A stretch of 64,000 nt of DNA from Budorcas taxicolor (Eukaryota; Chordata; Mammalia; Artiodactyla; Bovidae). The stretch spans positions 55,978,567 through 56,042,566 of the forward strand of contig NC_068912.1 of the NCBI RefSeq assembly GCF_023091745.1. The letters are read 5' to 3'. Made by a program: the position numbers and the translations under genes. The notes under the pieces are model-generated. The model did not search any database and was not told the origin of the DNA. It was given only the letters and a program-made list of their open reading frames with translations. Positions 1 through 11,336 of the stretch are shown here, piece after piece; the first letter of the stretch is position 1, and every line of letters starts with the position of its first letter.

Positions 1-420
1 ACTCTCACAACCATACATGACCACTGGGAAAACCATAGCCTTGACTAGACGGACCTTAGTCGGCAAAGTAATATCTCTGCTTTTGAATATGCTATCTAGG
101 TTGGTCATAACTTTTCTTCCAAGGAGTAAGTGTCTTTTAATTTCATGGCTGCAATCACCATCTGCAGTGATTTTGGAGTCCCAAAAAATAAAGTCTGACA
201 CTGTTTCCACTGTTACCCTATCTATTTCCCATGAAGTGATGGGACCAGATGCCATGATCTTCGTTCTCTGAATGTTGAGCTTTAAGCCAACTTTTTCACT
301 CTCCTCTTTCACTTTCATCAAGAGGCTTTTTAGCTCCTCTTCACTTTCTGCCATAAGGGTGGTGTCATCTGCATATATGAGGTTACTGATATTTCTCCTG
401 GCAATCTTGATTCCAGCTTG
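1..420 (-). mobile_element. BovB LINE fragment, cut by the window edge
   Basis: Minus-strand BovB (RTE-clade LINE) covering the reverse-transcriptase region. It contains the same stretch seen at 1440-1860, 10190-10580 and 14470-14890 (for example the block around ccttagtcggcaaagtaat). The 3' part lies beyond base 1 and the 5' end is truncated at about 420, where antisense L1 sequence resumes. No intact frame: the open stretch on the plus strand is only a shadow. Confidence 0.9.
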
Positions 421-685
421 CATTTCTACATGAATTTCAGAATCAGCTTATTAATGTCAACACTGAAAATTTTTTCTGAAATTCTAATTAGGATTGTATT
501 ATATCTCTGGATCAATTTGAGGGATAGTGGATATCTGAACAATATTGAATATACTGATCTGTGATTCATATCTCTTTATTTATATAGTCTTTTTCAATAG
601 TATCTAGTTTTCAATATAAAAGTTCTTCATATATTTTTGTATATGTATGCATTCCTAACTATTTTGTATTTTTATGCTTTGTGAA

Positions 686-905
686 GGGGCTTCCCAGGTG
701 GCACTAGTGGTAAAGGACTTGTGGGCCAATTCAGGAGACATAAGAGACATGGGTTTGATTCCTGAGCTGGGAAGATCCACTGAAAAGGGGCATGGCAACC
801 CACTCCAGTATTTTTGCCTAGAGAATTCCATCAGCAGAGGAGCCAGGCAGATTACCGTTCGTAGGATCGCAAACAGTCAGACACAACTGAAGCGACTTAG
901 TATAT
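686..905 (+). mobile_element. Bov-tA SINE
   Basis: Starts with the tRNA-like head ggggcttcccaggtggcact, continues through the gggaagatcc and cccactccagtat blocks and ends in the acacaactgaagcgacttag tail typical of Bov-tA. Diverged. It splits the antisense L1. Confidence 0.9.
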
Positions 906-1023
906 ACACTTAGTAAATGATATTGATTTTCAATTTCAATTGTTTAATGCTAGCATATCAAAATATATTGATCATTTTGTATGTTGAACTTGCATCCTGA
1001 AACTTTGATAAATTAACTCATTG

Positions 1024-2672
1024 TTCAGTTCAGTTCAGTCACTCAGTAATTCATGTCCGACTCATTGTGACAACATGGACTGCAGCATGCCAGGCTTCTC
1101 TGTCCATCACCAACTCCTGGAGCTTACTCAAACTCATGTCCATCAAGTCAGTGATGCCATCCAACCATCTCATCCTCTATTGTCCCCTTCGCCTCCTGCC
1201 TTCAATCTTTTCCAGAATTAGGGTCATTTTCCATGAGTCAGTTCTTCACATGAAGTGGCCAAAGTATTAGAGTTTCAGCTTCAACATCAGTCCTTCCAAT
1301 GAATAGTCAGGACTGATTTTCTTTAGGATTGTCTGGTTTGATCTCCTTGCTGTCCAAGGGACTCTTAAGAGTCTTCTCCAACACCACAGTTCAAAAAGCA
1401 TCAGTTCTTCAGTGCTCAGCTTTCTTTATAGTCCAACTCTCACATCCATACATGACTACTGGAAAAGCAGTAGCTTTGACTAGACAGATCTTTGTTGGCA
1501 AAGTAATATCTCTGCTTTTTAATATACTGTCCAGGTTGGGCATAACTTTTCTTCAAAGGAGCAAGCGTATTTTAATTACATGCCTGCAGTCACCATCTGC
1601 AGTGATTTTGGAGCCCCCCAAAATAAAGTCTCTTGCTGTTTCCATGTTTCCCCATCTATTTGCCATGAAGTGATGGGACCTTATGCCATGATCTTAGTTT
1701 TCTGAATGTTGAGTTTTAAGCCAGCTTTTGCACTCTCCTCTTTCACTTTCATCAAGTGATTGTTTAGTTCTTCACTTTCTGCCATAAGCGTGGTATCATC
1801 TGCATATCTGAGGTTATTGATATTTCTCCCAGCAATTTTGATTCCAGCTTGTGCTTCATCCAGCCTGGCGTTTCGTATGATATACTCTGCATATAAGTTA
1901 AATAAGGAGGGTGACAATATACAGCCTTGATGTCCTCCTTTCCTGATTTCGAACAAATCTGCCGTTCCATGTGTAGTTCTAAGTGTTGCTTCTTGATCTG
2001 CATACAGATTTCTCAGGAGGCAGGTCAGGTGGTCTGATATTCCCATCTCTTGAAGAATTTTCCACAGTTTATTGTGATCCACACAGTCAAAGGCTTTGGT
2101 ATAGTCAATAAAGCAGAAGTAGATGTTTTTCTGGAACTCTTTTGCTTTTTCGATGATCCAATGGTTGTTGGCAATTTGATCTCTGGTTCCTCTGCCTTTT
2201 CTAAATCTAGCTTGAACATCTGGAAGTTCACAGTCACATACTGTTGAATCCTGGCTTGGATAATTTTGAGCATTACTTTGCTAGCATGTGAGATGAGTGC
2301 AATTGTGCAATAGTTTGAGCATTCTTTGGCATTGTCTTTCTTTGGGATTGAAATGAAAACTGACCTTTTCCAGTCCTGTTGCCACTGCTGAGTTTTCCAA
2401 ATTTGCTGGCATATTGAGTGCAGCACTTTCAGAGCATCATCTTTTAGGATTTGAAGTCGCTCAAGAATTCCATCACCTCCACTAGCTTTGTTTGTAGTAA
2501 TGCTTCCTAAGGTCCACTTGACTTCACATTCCAGGATGTCTGGCTCTAGGTGAGTGATCACAGCATTGTGATTATCTGGGGTCATGAAGATCTTCTTTTG
2601 TATAGTTCCTCTCTGTATTCTTGCCACCTCTTCTTATTATCATCTGCTTCTGTTAGGTCCATATCATTGTAT
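1024..2672 (-). mobile_element. BovB LINE, 5'-truncated, about 1.65 kb
   Basis: The 3' end (low coordinate) has the ttcagttcagttcagtcact motif and the body runs through the 3' domain and reverse transcriptase to the block ending at 2672. A possible 7-bp target-site duplication ctcattg lies at 1017-1023 and 2673-2679. Inserted into the L1 at 428-8035. Frameshifts and stops make it inactive. Confidence 0.9.
1681..2627 (-). pseudogene. BovB reverse-transcriptase remnant
   Basis: Two open frames on the minus strand, 2025-2627 and 1681-2082, hold consecutive parts of an RTE-type reverse transcriptase. The first includes the upstream fingers/palm region; the second holds the YADD catalytic box (NNLRYADDT). 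They lie in different frames, so the gene is broken by indels. No endonuclease domain is present because the element is 5'-truncated. Confidence 0.85.
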
Positions 2673-3407
2673 CTCATTGCTATGTAATATGTTATACATA
2701 AGCAATTGTGTCATTGAATTAGGAGAGTTTTACTATTTCCTATCTAAGCTAGATAAGTTAATGTTTTGTCTCATTTTGCTATCTATTGTTCAGCACAATT
2801 TGAATCAAAATATCAATAGTATGCATTCTTCCCATTTACTGGAGTAGATTGGAGAATGCATTCAATCTTTCAAGATTATAATTGATTTTAATGTTAGAGG
2901 TATGTTTTTCATTGGTGCAATTTAACAATTTGAATAAATGCTCACATATTCCTAATGTATTGATTTCAAATGTTAAGCCAGTCTTGGATTCATGGTATAA
3001 GCATTACTTGGTCATGGTGTATTTGCATTTTATATATTGTTGGATTAAATTTTTGTATCTTTGTTTATGAAGTATTTTGGTCTGTAGCTGTTTTTTGTTT
3101 CTTTGTTTATTTAATTTCCCTGGTATCTTATTGGCATAATGCTGGCTTCACAAACTGAGCTAGGACATCATTCCCTTCTCCTCAGTTTTCTAAAAGAGTT
3201 TGTGCTGAATTGGTATTATTTCTTCTTTAAGTGATCCAGTGATGTCATCTAGGCTAACAGTTTTCTTTGTGGGAAGGTTTTTAACTACATAACAATTTCT
3301 TTTTACATACAGGACCATTTACATTATCTGTTTCTTTTTTATTATGCTTTCATAGTTTGTGACTGGAAGAAATTTTTCTCTTTTCCTAAGCTGTCAGATT
3401 TATTTTC

Positions 3408-3668
3408 AATGGCACCCCACTCCAGTACTCTTGCCTGGAAAATCCCATGGACGGAGGAGCCTGGTAGGCTGCAGTCCATGGGGTCGCGAAGAGTCGGCCA
3501 TGACTGAGCGACTTCACTTTTCACTTTCATGCATTGGAGAAGGAAATGGCAACCCACTCCGGTATTCTTGCCTGGAGAATCCCAGGGACAAAGGAGCCTG
3601 GTGGGCTGCCGTCTATGGGGTTGCACAGAGTCGGACACGACTGAAGCGACTTAGCAGTAGCAGCAGCA
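3408..3668 (+). mobile_element. BOV-A2 SINE
   Basis: Dimer of two Bov-A units joined by the cttttcactttcatgcattggagaagga-type linker near 3516-3545, with a CAG-like tail (gcagtagcagcagcaagc). Both units end in the agagtcgg..cga(c)tga signature. Well preserved, so relatively young. Confidence 0.9.
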
Positions 3669-3849
3669 AGCTGCCATAATATTCCCCTGTGATCCTTTTC
3701 ATACCTGTGAAAGCTGTAGTGATGTTACCTCTTTTATTCATGATATTACCAGTTTGAATCTTCTCTCTTTTTTCTGATCATCTTGTTAGAGTTCTTCTAT
3801 CAGTTTGAGTGATCTGTTCAAAACCCCAGCTTTTGGATTCATTAATCTT

Positions 3850-3943
3850 CAGTTCAGTTCAGTCGCTCAGTTGTGTCCGATTCTTTGCGACCCCATAAAT
3901 TGCAGCACGCCAGGCCTCCCTGTCCATCACCAACTCCTGGATA
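3850..3943 (-). mobile_element. BovB 3'-end scrap (94 bp)
   Basis: Only the last ~94 bp of BovB is present, from ttcagttcagttcagtcgct to caccaactcctgg, then old L1 sequence resumes. This is a severely 5'-truncated insertion. Confidence 0.85.
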
Positions 3944-4647
3944 TACATATTTATACTTTTAATTGACTTTTGCTCTGATCCTCATTATTTCCTTTACTCT
4001 GCTTACTTTTGTTTATTTTTTTTCTATTAATAATCCCTTAAGCCAAGGCTACTGATTTATCCCTTTATTTATTTCTAATGTAGATACAGTAATTTAGTAG
4101 TAGTTTAGTAATATAAACTTCCTTCTTCATTTCCACCAGTAGTGCATCCCACAAATTCTTTTTATGTTTTGTTTTCATATTCATTGATTTCAAACCAATT
4201 TCTAATTTCCACTTTGATTTCTTACTTTACGCATTAGTTGTTTACACTTATGTTAATTAGTTCCAAATATTTGGGGACTTTTCCAGAGAGCTTCCTACTA
4301 TTGATTTCTACTTACATTGCCTACAGCTACATTGTAGTCAGAAAGTATGTTTTTTGTAAGTTTCTTGAGACTTATTTTATTGCCTAAACCATGGCTTGTT
4401 TTGGTAAATTCTGTGTTTATTTTTCTGTTTTGAGATAAGGTGTTTTTAAAATATCAACTAGATCTATATGGTTGATATATTGTTCAAATATATGTCTTCA
4501 CTGGTTTCTATTTGTCTCTTTTCCAATTATTGAGAAAAGAGTGTTAAAAATCTATTTATAATTAAATATTTGTTTATATCTCTTTATAGCTCTATGGATT
4601 TTATGTTATATATTTTGAAGTTCTGTTATTAAATGCATAGACATTTG

Positions 4648-4798
4648 TTATTGCTGTCCCATTGCTAAATTATGTCTGACTCTTTGCAACCCCATGAATT
4701 GCAGTGTGCCAGGGTTCCCTGTCCTTCACTATCTTCTGGAGTTTGCTCAAACTCATGTCCATAGAGTCAGTGATGCCATCCAACCATCATTATATCCT
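4648..4798 (-). mobile_element. BovB 3'-end scrap (about 150 bp)
   Basis: Diverged BovB 3' sequence (gtctgactctttgcaacccc; gagtcagtgatgccatccaa) within the L1. It lacks the CAGTT repeats and looks older than the copies at 12.6 and 14.0 kb. Confidence 0.8.
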
Positions 4799-5042
4799 CT
4801 TGATGATTTCACCCATATCTCATTAGTAAGATGTACTTCTTGATCCATGGTAATACTTTTTGCTCTAAAATCTACTTTATCTGATATTAATTTGACTACT
4901 CCAAAATCTCTTGATTGGTATTACCAGATTATATATACTTTTTCTCTCCTTTCCTTTTGTCTGTCTTTATATTGCAAATGTTTTTCTTGCAAGCAAGATC
5001 TTCCTGTATTCTTTCCAATTTGATAATCCCTGCCTTTTAGTT

Positions 5043-5220
5043 ATGGGCTTCCCTGATAGCTCAGTTGGTAAAGAATCTGCCTGAAATGCAGGAGACCCTG
5101 ATTCAGTCCTAGGGTTGGGAAGGTCTGCTGGAGAAAGGATAGGCTACCCACTCCAGTATTCTTGGGCTTCCCTTGTGGCTCAACTAGTAAAGAATCTGCC
5201 TGAAATGTGGGAGACCTGGA
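5043..5220 (+). mobile_element. Tandem pair of 3'-truncated Bov-tA SINEs
   Basis: One Bov-tA runs from the gggcttccc head at 5045 to ccagtattctt at 5163. A second head (gggcttcccttgtggctc) starts directly at 5164 and stops in the B-box area at about 5220. Neither copy has the normal 3' end. TTAGTT occurs at 5037-5042 and 5221-5226, and removing everything between them restores a continuous L1 sequence, which supports one insertion event. Confidence 0.8.
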
Positions 5221-5296
5221 TTAGTTGGGGCATTTAAAATATTTACCTTTGAATGTAATTGTTGATGTTGCTGAGTTAAAATCTACCATGTTTCTA

Positions 5297-5326
5297 CTGG
5301 TGTATCCCCTGGTGGCTCAGATGGTA
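5297..5326 (+). mobile_element. Head-only Bov-tA micro-insertion
   Basis: About 30 nt containing tcccctggtggctcagatgg, the 5' end of the Bov-tA tRNA-like head, with no B box or body. It is flanked by ATGTTTCTA at 5288-5296 and 5327-5335, which looks like a 9-bp target-site duplication in the L1. The short length leaves some doubt. Confidence 0.6.
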
Positions 5327-6052
5327 ATGTTTCTAATAGTTTCTAGTTATCTGATGTTTTTTTATTTCCCATTTTAAAATTTCTCTGTAATAGTAATTGG
5401 CTCTTTTGGCTTATTATCTATAACTCTGTTTTGTGTGTTTTATTTGACTAGTTTATGGTATGTATCATTTACTTATTACAGAATATTTTCAAGTGATTTT
5501 ATGCTATTTAATGTATCAGAAACTGGCAGTGATATAATTTAACTTATCCCACCCTGTCCATGTTCTATTATTTTTATACATTTACTTCTATAGATGTTAT
5601 CAATCCCACAATACATTGTTCGTTTGTTTTTTCCTTTCAATAGGCAACTATCTTTCAAAGAGATTTAGAAAATAAGAAAATATACATAGTTACCTATATA
5701 ATTACTATCTTAGGAGTCTTTCAGTCTTGGATGCAGTGTTCCTTTTTGGTATAATTTTCTTTTGGCTTGAAAAACTTCCTTTAACCATTCTTATAGTGCA
5801 GGTGAGCCAGTGATGATTTCTTTCTTCTTTTGTATATCTTAAAAGCCTTACTCTTTCTTCATTTTCAAAAGATATTTTACCTGGGTATAAAATTCTAGTT
5901 AGCTTTTTTTCTTGCAATGCTTTAAAGATATTATTCCTTTGTCTTCTGGCCTGCATTCTTTTTCTTCCCCTAAAATAAGTCTGAATAAATCTTATTTTTG
6001 TTCCTCTACATATAATTTTCCAAATGTGTTTAAGATTTTTTGCATATTATTG

Positions 6053-6260
6053 TGTGCTTAGTTGCTCAGTCATGTCTGACTCTTTGTGTCCCTGTGAACC
6101 ATAGCCCACCAAACTCCTTGCCCATGAGGATTCTCTAGACAAGAATACTGGAGTGGGTTGTCATTCCATCCTCCAGGGGATTTTCCTAGCGCAGGGACTG
6201 AACTCAGATCTCCCGCATTGCAGGAGAATGTTTTACCATCTGAGCCACCTTGGAAGCCCA
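6053..6260 (-). mobile_element. Bov-tA SINE
   Basis: Reads gttgctcagtcatgtctgac at the body end and finishes at the head with gagccaccttggaagccca. Complete but diverged. It splits the L1. Confidence 0.92.
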
Positions 6261-6521
6261 ATATATTGCTGGTTTTAAGCAATTTATTATGAGTGTTGAT
6301 ATAGTTTTCTTCAACTTTCTTATGCTTGGGGTTCATTGAGTTTCTTGGATTTGTAGTTTCAGAGATTTAAGTACTTTGGGAAATATTTTAGCCATTATTT
6401 CTACAAATATATGTATTTTTTTTCTTATCCTTTCTGCCTTTTCTTTTCCCCTTCCTTCTGGGACTCCTATTACATGTATCAGAATGTTTAAAGTATTTTT
6501 GCAAATCACTAACACTTGATT

Positions 6522-6556
6522 GGGCTTCCCTGGTGGTGCAGATGTTAAACATTTTC
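6522..6556 (+). mobile_element. Head-only Bov-tA micro-insertion
   Basis: About 35 nt beginning gggcttccctggtggtgcag and ending before the B box, lying in the old L1. CTTGATT at 6515-6521 and 6557-6563 forms a possible 7-bp target-site duplication. Like 5297-5326 it retains the SINE 5' end and lacks its 3' end. Confidence 0.6.
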
Positions 6557-7424
6557 CTTGATTATTTTCAGTTTCTTTCCCTCTGAGTTCTGAATAATTT
6601 CTGTTTCTGTATTTTCAAGCTCATTATCTTTTATTCTGAAATGTCTAATATGCAATTAATCCAATCCACTGTTGTTATTGTTGTTTTTCATCTCAGAATT
6701 GTAGTTTCTGCCTGAGAAGTTTCATTTGGGCCTTTCTCATATGTTCTTTCTTCTCTATTTAGCATGCTCAGTTTCCTCTTAACCCTCTTGAACATGTAGC
6801 ATACAGTTACAATGTTTTAATATCCTTTTTCTATCAGTTTCATCATCTGTGTGATTTAATGATTAATTTATTCTTCTCTTCATTAGGAATTGTGTTTCCC
6901 TGTTTCTTAGCATGTTTTTGTAATGTTTGATTGTATGCCAGACATTGCAAATTTTGCTTTGTTGAGTGCTGGATAAGATCTCTATAAATATTCTTCAGCT
7001 ATGACCTAGGGTATAGTTAAGCTATTTGGAAAAATTTGGAAGATTTTAAGTTTTGCTTTCTAGCTTTCTTAGACAGGGGCAGAAATTCAGCCTATAATTA
7101 ATTTTCTGCTATTACTGAGGCAAAAATCTTTGTGAGTGTATATCTTATCTGCCATTAGTTATGAGGATTTTCTACTCTTCCTGGGAACAAAAACTTACTT
7201 CTTTCTGTGTATGCTTTGGGCATTGTTTTTTTCAACTTTTTCTGGGTTTGGGAAAAATCCAAGTAATGACTAAAATATTTCCCAAAGTACTTTTCCAGCT
7301 ACAGAGAGTTTCCTCATACATTTGTACCTGCCAATACTCAGCTGAACGTTGAGGCGAGCCTTCCTTCTAGGGATCTCTGGAACCTCCTCTCTAGACAGTT
7401 CTCTCCTCTCTCTTATTCTCTTTT

Positions 7425-7643
7425 GCATGCTCAGTTGCTTCAGTCATGTCCAACTCTTTGTGACCCAGTGGATAGCAGCCCACTAGGCTCCTCTGTCCAT
7501 GGGATTCTCTAGGCATGAATACTGGAGTGGGTTGCCGTGTCCTCCTCCAGAGGATCTTCCTGACCCAGGGATCAAACCCAAATCTCTTATGTCTCCTGCG
7601 TTGGCTGGTGGGCTCTTTACCACCAGTGCCACCTGGGAAGCCC
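7425..7643 (-). mobile_element. Bov-tA SINE
   Basis: Minus-strand copy, from tgctcagttgcttcagtcat to the head end gccacctgggaagccca. It has the longer tRNA-like head variant (cttatgtctcctgcgttggc). Confidence 0.92.
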
Positions 7644-8049
7644 AATACTTTTCCTTTTATTAAAAAGAATTTAAAACAGCTGAGAGAGTACCCCAGGAAG
7701 ATGTTTACTCTCTTTCAGAAACTCCTAATTCCTTAGCTTCTCAAAACCCCAGTCTGTTTTTTCTCAACTTATGGGAGGCCACTGGGCTTTATCTAGGTTA
7801 CCTCTCTCTGGGCTACAACATGGCAGCTCTCTCCAGAGAGCAAGTCAAGGCAAATGTATGATTCATCTTATTTATTTTTTCTCTGTCAAGAATCCTTGTC
7901 TTTCATTAGTAATGGTAAATATCTTGAAAGCTTTTATTTCATGTATTCCATCTAGTTTTTCAGTTGTTTCACAAAGAAAGATAATTCTTGGCTAAAGTAA
8001 CTGCCTTTTTGAAGGTAAATCTTTCTTATTTACTCAACTTACTACTTTC

Positions 8050-9400
8050 TGGTGCAACTTACTCCTTTATTCCTCTGATATTCCACAGGCAGTGGGCTAT
8101 AGGTTATGCTTTTAATAAATCCAGAATACAACCTCATCTTTCCATCTCTTTCACAAATAACCTCATGAAAGCCATCATCATGTGTTTCCTGGGTTATTGC
8201 AGGATTTTCCCCGGGGCTTTCCTGGATTATTTTTAATTGTTCGCCTTGATCTGTCCTTTAATCACCTATTATCTATTCAAAATCCAATAACTGGAATAAT
8301 CTCTTTAATTTCTATGGAAAAATAAATAAAACTGCTCTTCTGCTAAGAAACCTGCAGTGGTTTCCCATTATATCGTAAATAATAAGTTAGATTTTATTAT
8401 GTACCCATGCATTTGATTCTGTTTTCACCTTATCATCATCCCCAAGTATACTTCCCAGCTGTTTCAGCTGGTAAAGAATCTACCTGCAATCCAAGAGACA
8501 CAGGAAACATGGGTTTGATCCCTTGGTTGTGAAGATCCCCTGGAGGAAGAAAAGGAAACCCACTCCAGTACTCATGCCTGAAAAATCCCAGGGACAGAGG
8601 AGCCTGGTGGGCTACAGTCCACAAGGTCGTAAAGAATGGGACAAGACTGAGAGACCAAGCACATCAAGAATGCTCCAGGCTGGTTATTCCATTTTAGTCA
8701 TCAGGTCTCCTTCCTGTTCCTTGAACCACCCAGACACATGGCTTAGAGCCTTTCTTCTTGATATTCCTCCTGTCTAGAAGGCTGTTACCTCCAGAACCTG
8801 TAAGGCTTGCTTCCTTGCCAACTTTTTCAAGTGAGTCATTTTATCTACTTAAAGTTGCAACCACCCATGACATCAGCCGAGACACTCCTAATACCCTTTT
8901 GCATTTGATCTTTGAACTTATCTCTCATTACCATCTGACAGGATTATTCTTTTCCAGTCTCTGGGATTCCTTTCCATTCCATGAACACAGTAAGTTCTTT
9001 CTTGCCTTCTTTTGTATTTACTATTCCCTCTTCTTGAAAGAGCCTTCCGGCAAAATGTATCTGAGGTTCTCTTCTTTAAGCTTTTCTTCATATGCATTTT
9101 ATCCATGGTCTTAATTAACCATTGTATTTTAAATTGAATCTCTCCCCTGACTATCTGCTTTATATGTCCCCTCTATGGTTTTTTTTTTAAGACATATAAA
9201 ACGATACACTATATATTTTATTATCTGTGTTTTATCTTCCATCTCTCCTACTAAACTGTAAGCTACATGTGGACAGAGACTTTTTTCTTTTCTTTTTTTT
9301 CTCTTTGGTTTATTTCCAGAATTTAGAAATACATCTAGCATGTCGTAGGCCCTTGAAAAGTATAGTTGATTACATTTTAAAAATAGTATTTTTCTAAGAA
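8050..9400 (+). mobile_element. L2 LINE remnant (CR1-like), interrupted
   Basis: Very diverged sequence resembling the L2 3' part: aaacctgcagtggtttcccatt near 8348, the ccttctttt..cctcttcttgaaag stretch near 9005, and ctaaactgtaagctacatgtggacagagac near 9251 followed by a tagcatgtcgtaggcccttg end. Bov-tA at 8450-8668 interrupts it. Boundaries are approximate. Confidence 0.55.
8450..8668 (+). mobile_element. Bov-tA SINE
   Basis: Diverged head (cttcccagctgtttcagctggtaaagaatc), then gaagatcccctggagga, cccactccagtactc and gcctggtgggctacagtcca. Complete length. Confidence 0.88.
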
Positions 9401-9514
9401 TTACCAAATTCATAACCTAGAAGAGAATAATTAAACTGATTTAAAATATTTTCCATATTAAATATGGATTTCAAAATACCTGAGTTGCATTTTTTCCCTC
9501 CGGAACTCCATTTT

Positions 9515-9525
9515 ATGTTTTACAT
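9515..9525. repeat. Left target-site duplication of the tRNA-Lys::BovB insertion
   Basis: ATGTTTTACAT immediately before the BovB 3' end (CAGTTCAGTT starts at 9526). The same 11 bp recur without mismatch at 11412-11422, just outside the tRNA 5' end. Confidence 0.85.
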
Positions 9526-9962
9526 CAGTTCAGTTCAGTTCAGTCGCTCAGTCGTGTCCGACTCTTTGCAACCACACGAACTGCAGCACGCCAGGCCTCC
9601 CTGTCCATCACCAACTCCCGGAGTTCACTCAGACTCACGTCCATCGAATCAGTGATGTCATCCAGCCATCTCAACCTCTGTTGTTCCCTTCTCCTCCTGC
9701 CCCCGATCCCTCCCAGCATCAGAGTCTTTTCCAATGAGTCAACTCTTCGCATGAGGTGGCCAAAGAACTGGAGTTTCAGCTTTAGCATCATTCCTTCCAA
9801 AGAAATCCCAGGGCTGATCTCCTTCAGAATGGACTGGTTGGATCTCCTTGCAGTTCAAGGGACTCTCAAGAGTCTTCTCCAACACCACGGTTCAAACGCA
9901 TCAATTCTTCAGCGCTCAGCCTTCTTCACAGTCCAACTCTCACATCCATATATGACCACAGG

Positions 9963-10188
9963 AAAGCTTCCCTGGTGGATCAGAGGTTAAAGCGTCTGCC
10001 TGCAATGCAGGAGACCCGGGTTCGATTCCTAGGTTGGGAAGATCCCCTGGAAAAGGAAATGGCAACCCACTTCAGTATTCTTGTCTGGAGAATCCCATGG
10101 GCGGAGGAGCCTCATGGGCTACAGTTCTCGGGGTCGCACAGAGTCGGACATGACTGAGCCACTTCATTTCACTTCACATCACATCACT
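9963..10188 (+). mobile_element. Bov-tA SINE nested in BovB
   Basis: Well-preserved Bov-tA: gcttccctggtggatcagag head, intact ggttcgattcc B box near 10019, gagtcggacatgactgagcc tail plus a cacttcac-type simple tail. BovB stops at 9964 and resumes near 10190, so this SINE is younger than the chimeric BovB. About ten BovB bases are missing at the junction. Confidence 0.93.
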
Positions 10189-10301
10189 TGACGAGACAGA
10201 CCTTAGTCGGCAAAGTAATGTCTCTGCTTTTGAATATACTATCTAGGTTGCTCATAACTTTTCTTCCAAGGAGTAAGCATCTTTTAATTTCATGGCTGCA
10301 A

Positions 10302-11156
10302 TCACCATCTGCAGGGATTTTGGAGCCCGCCCAAAATAAACTCTGACACTGTTTCCACTGTTTCCCCATCTATTTCCCATGAAGTGATGGGACTGGATGC
10401 CATGATCTTCATTTTCTGAATGTTGAGCTTTAAGCCAACTTTTTCACTCTCCTCTTTCACTTTCATCAAGAAGCTTTTTAGTTCCTCTTCACTCTCTGCC
10501 ATAAGGATGGTGTCATCTGCATATCTGAGGTTATTGATATTTCTCCCGACAATCTTGATTCCAGCTTGTGTTTCTTCCAGTCCAGCGTTTCTCATGATGT
10601 CCTCTGCATATAAGTTAAATAAGCAGGGTGACAATATACAGCCTTGACGTACTCCTCTTCCTATTTGAAACCAGTCTGTTGTTCTATGTCCAGTTCTAAC
10701 TGTTGCTTCCTGACCTGCATACAGATTTCTCAAGATGCAGGTCAAGTGGTCCGGTATTCCCATCTCTTTCAGAATTTTCCACAGTTTCTTGTGATCCACA
10801 CAGTCAAAGGCTTTGGCATAGTCAATAAAGCTGATATAGATGTTTTTCTGGAACTCTCTTGCTTTTTCCATGATGCCAGCAGATGTTGGCAATTTGATCT
10901 CTGGTTCCTCTGCTTTTTCTAAAACCAGCTTGAACATCAGGAAGTTCACGGTTCACGTATTGCTGGCTTGAAGCCTGGCTTGGAGAATTTTGAGCATTAC
11001 TTTACTAGCATGTGAGATGAGTGCAATTGTGCAGTAGTTTGAGCTTTCTTTGGCATTGCCTTTCTTTGGGATTGGAATGAAAACTGACCTCTTCCAGTCC
11101 TGTGGCCACTGCTGAGTTTTCCAAATTTGCTGGCATATTGAGTATAGCACTTTCAC
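10302..11156 (-). pseudogene. BovB reverse-transcriptase remnant of the chimeric element
   Basis: The open frame 10302-10949 (215 codons) contains the RT motif FIDYAKAFD and the YADD box (NNLRYADDT). The upstream part (IPIPKKGNAKESSNY) lies in a separate frame at 10953-11156. A further frame, 11181-11384, begins at an ATG inside the tRNA anticodon stem and reads through the junction into the BovB frame for 67 codons. Frameshifts near 10950 and 11175 prevent a continuous product. Confidence 0.85.
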
Positions 11157-11336
11157 AGCATCATCTTTTAGGATTTGAAGTCACTGAAGAATTCCATCAC
11201 CTCCGCTAGCTTTGTTTGTAGTGATGCTTTCTAAGGCCCACTTCACTTCACATTCCAAGATGTCTGGCTCTAGATGAGTGATCACACCATCATGATTATC
11301 TGGGTTGTGAAGATCTTTTTTGTACAGTTCACCTGC

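Larger units (their letters stand above)
428..8035 (-). mobile_element. Old mammalian L1 (L1M-like), antisense, host of many nested insertions
   Basis: Successive blocks between younger repeats follow the order of an antisense L1: ORF2 3' half (428-1020, 2680-3405), ORF2 5' half (3670-5700), then the ORF1/5' UTR region of old L1M families (5700-8035, including the block around cttggggttcattgagtttc at 6326). It is diverged, with many stops, so it encodes nothing. Interruptions at 686-905, 1024-2672, 3408-3668, 3850-3943, 4648-4798, 5043-5220, 5297-5326, 6053-6260, 6522-6556 and 7425-7643 are later insertions. The exact ends and whether this is one element or two abutting L1s are uncertain. Confidence 0.75.

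Noticed and set aside
688..760. Bov-tA heads as functional tRNA-Glu genes
   Set aside because: They lack a proper cloverleaf and are SINE heads; only 11337-11409 folds as a true tRNA.
3405..3670. Tandem similar units as a CRISPR-like or satellite array
   Set aside because: They are the two halves of a BOV-A2 SINE in a mammalian genome.
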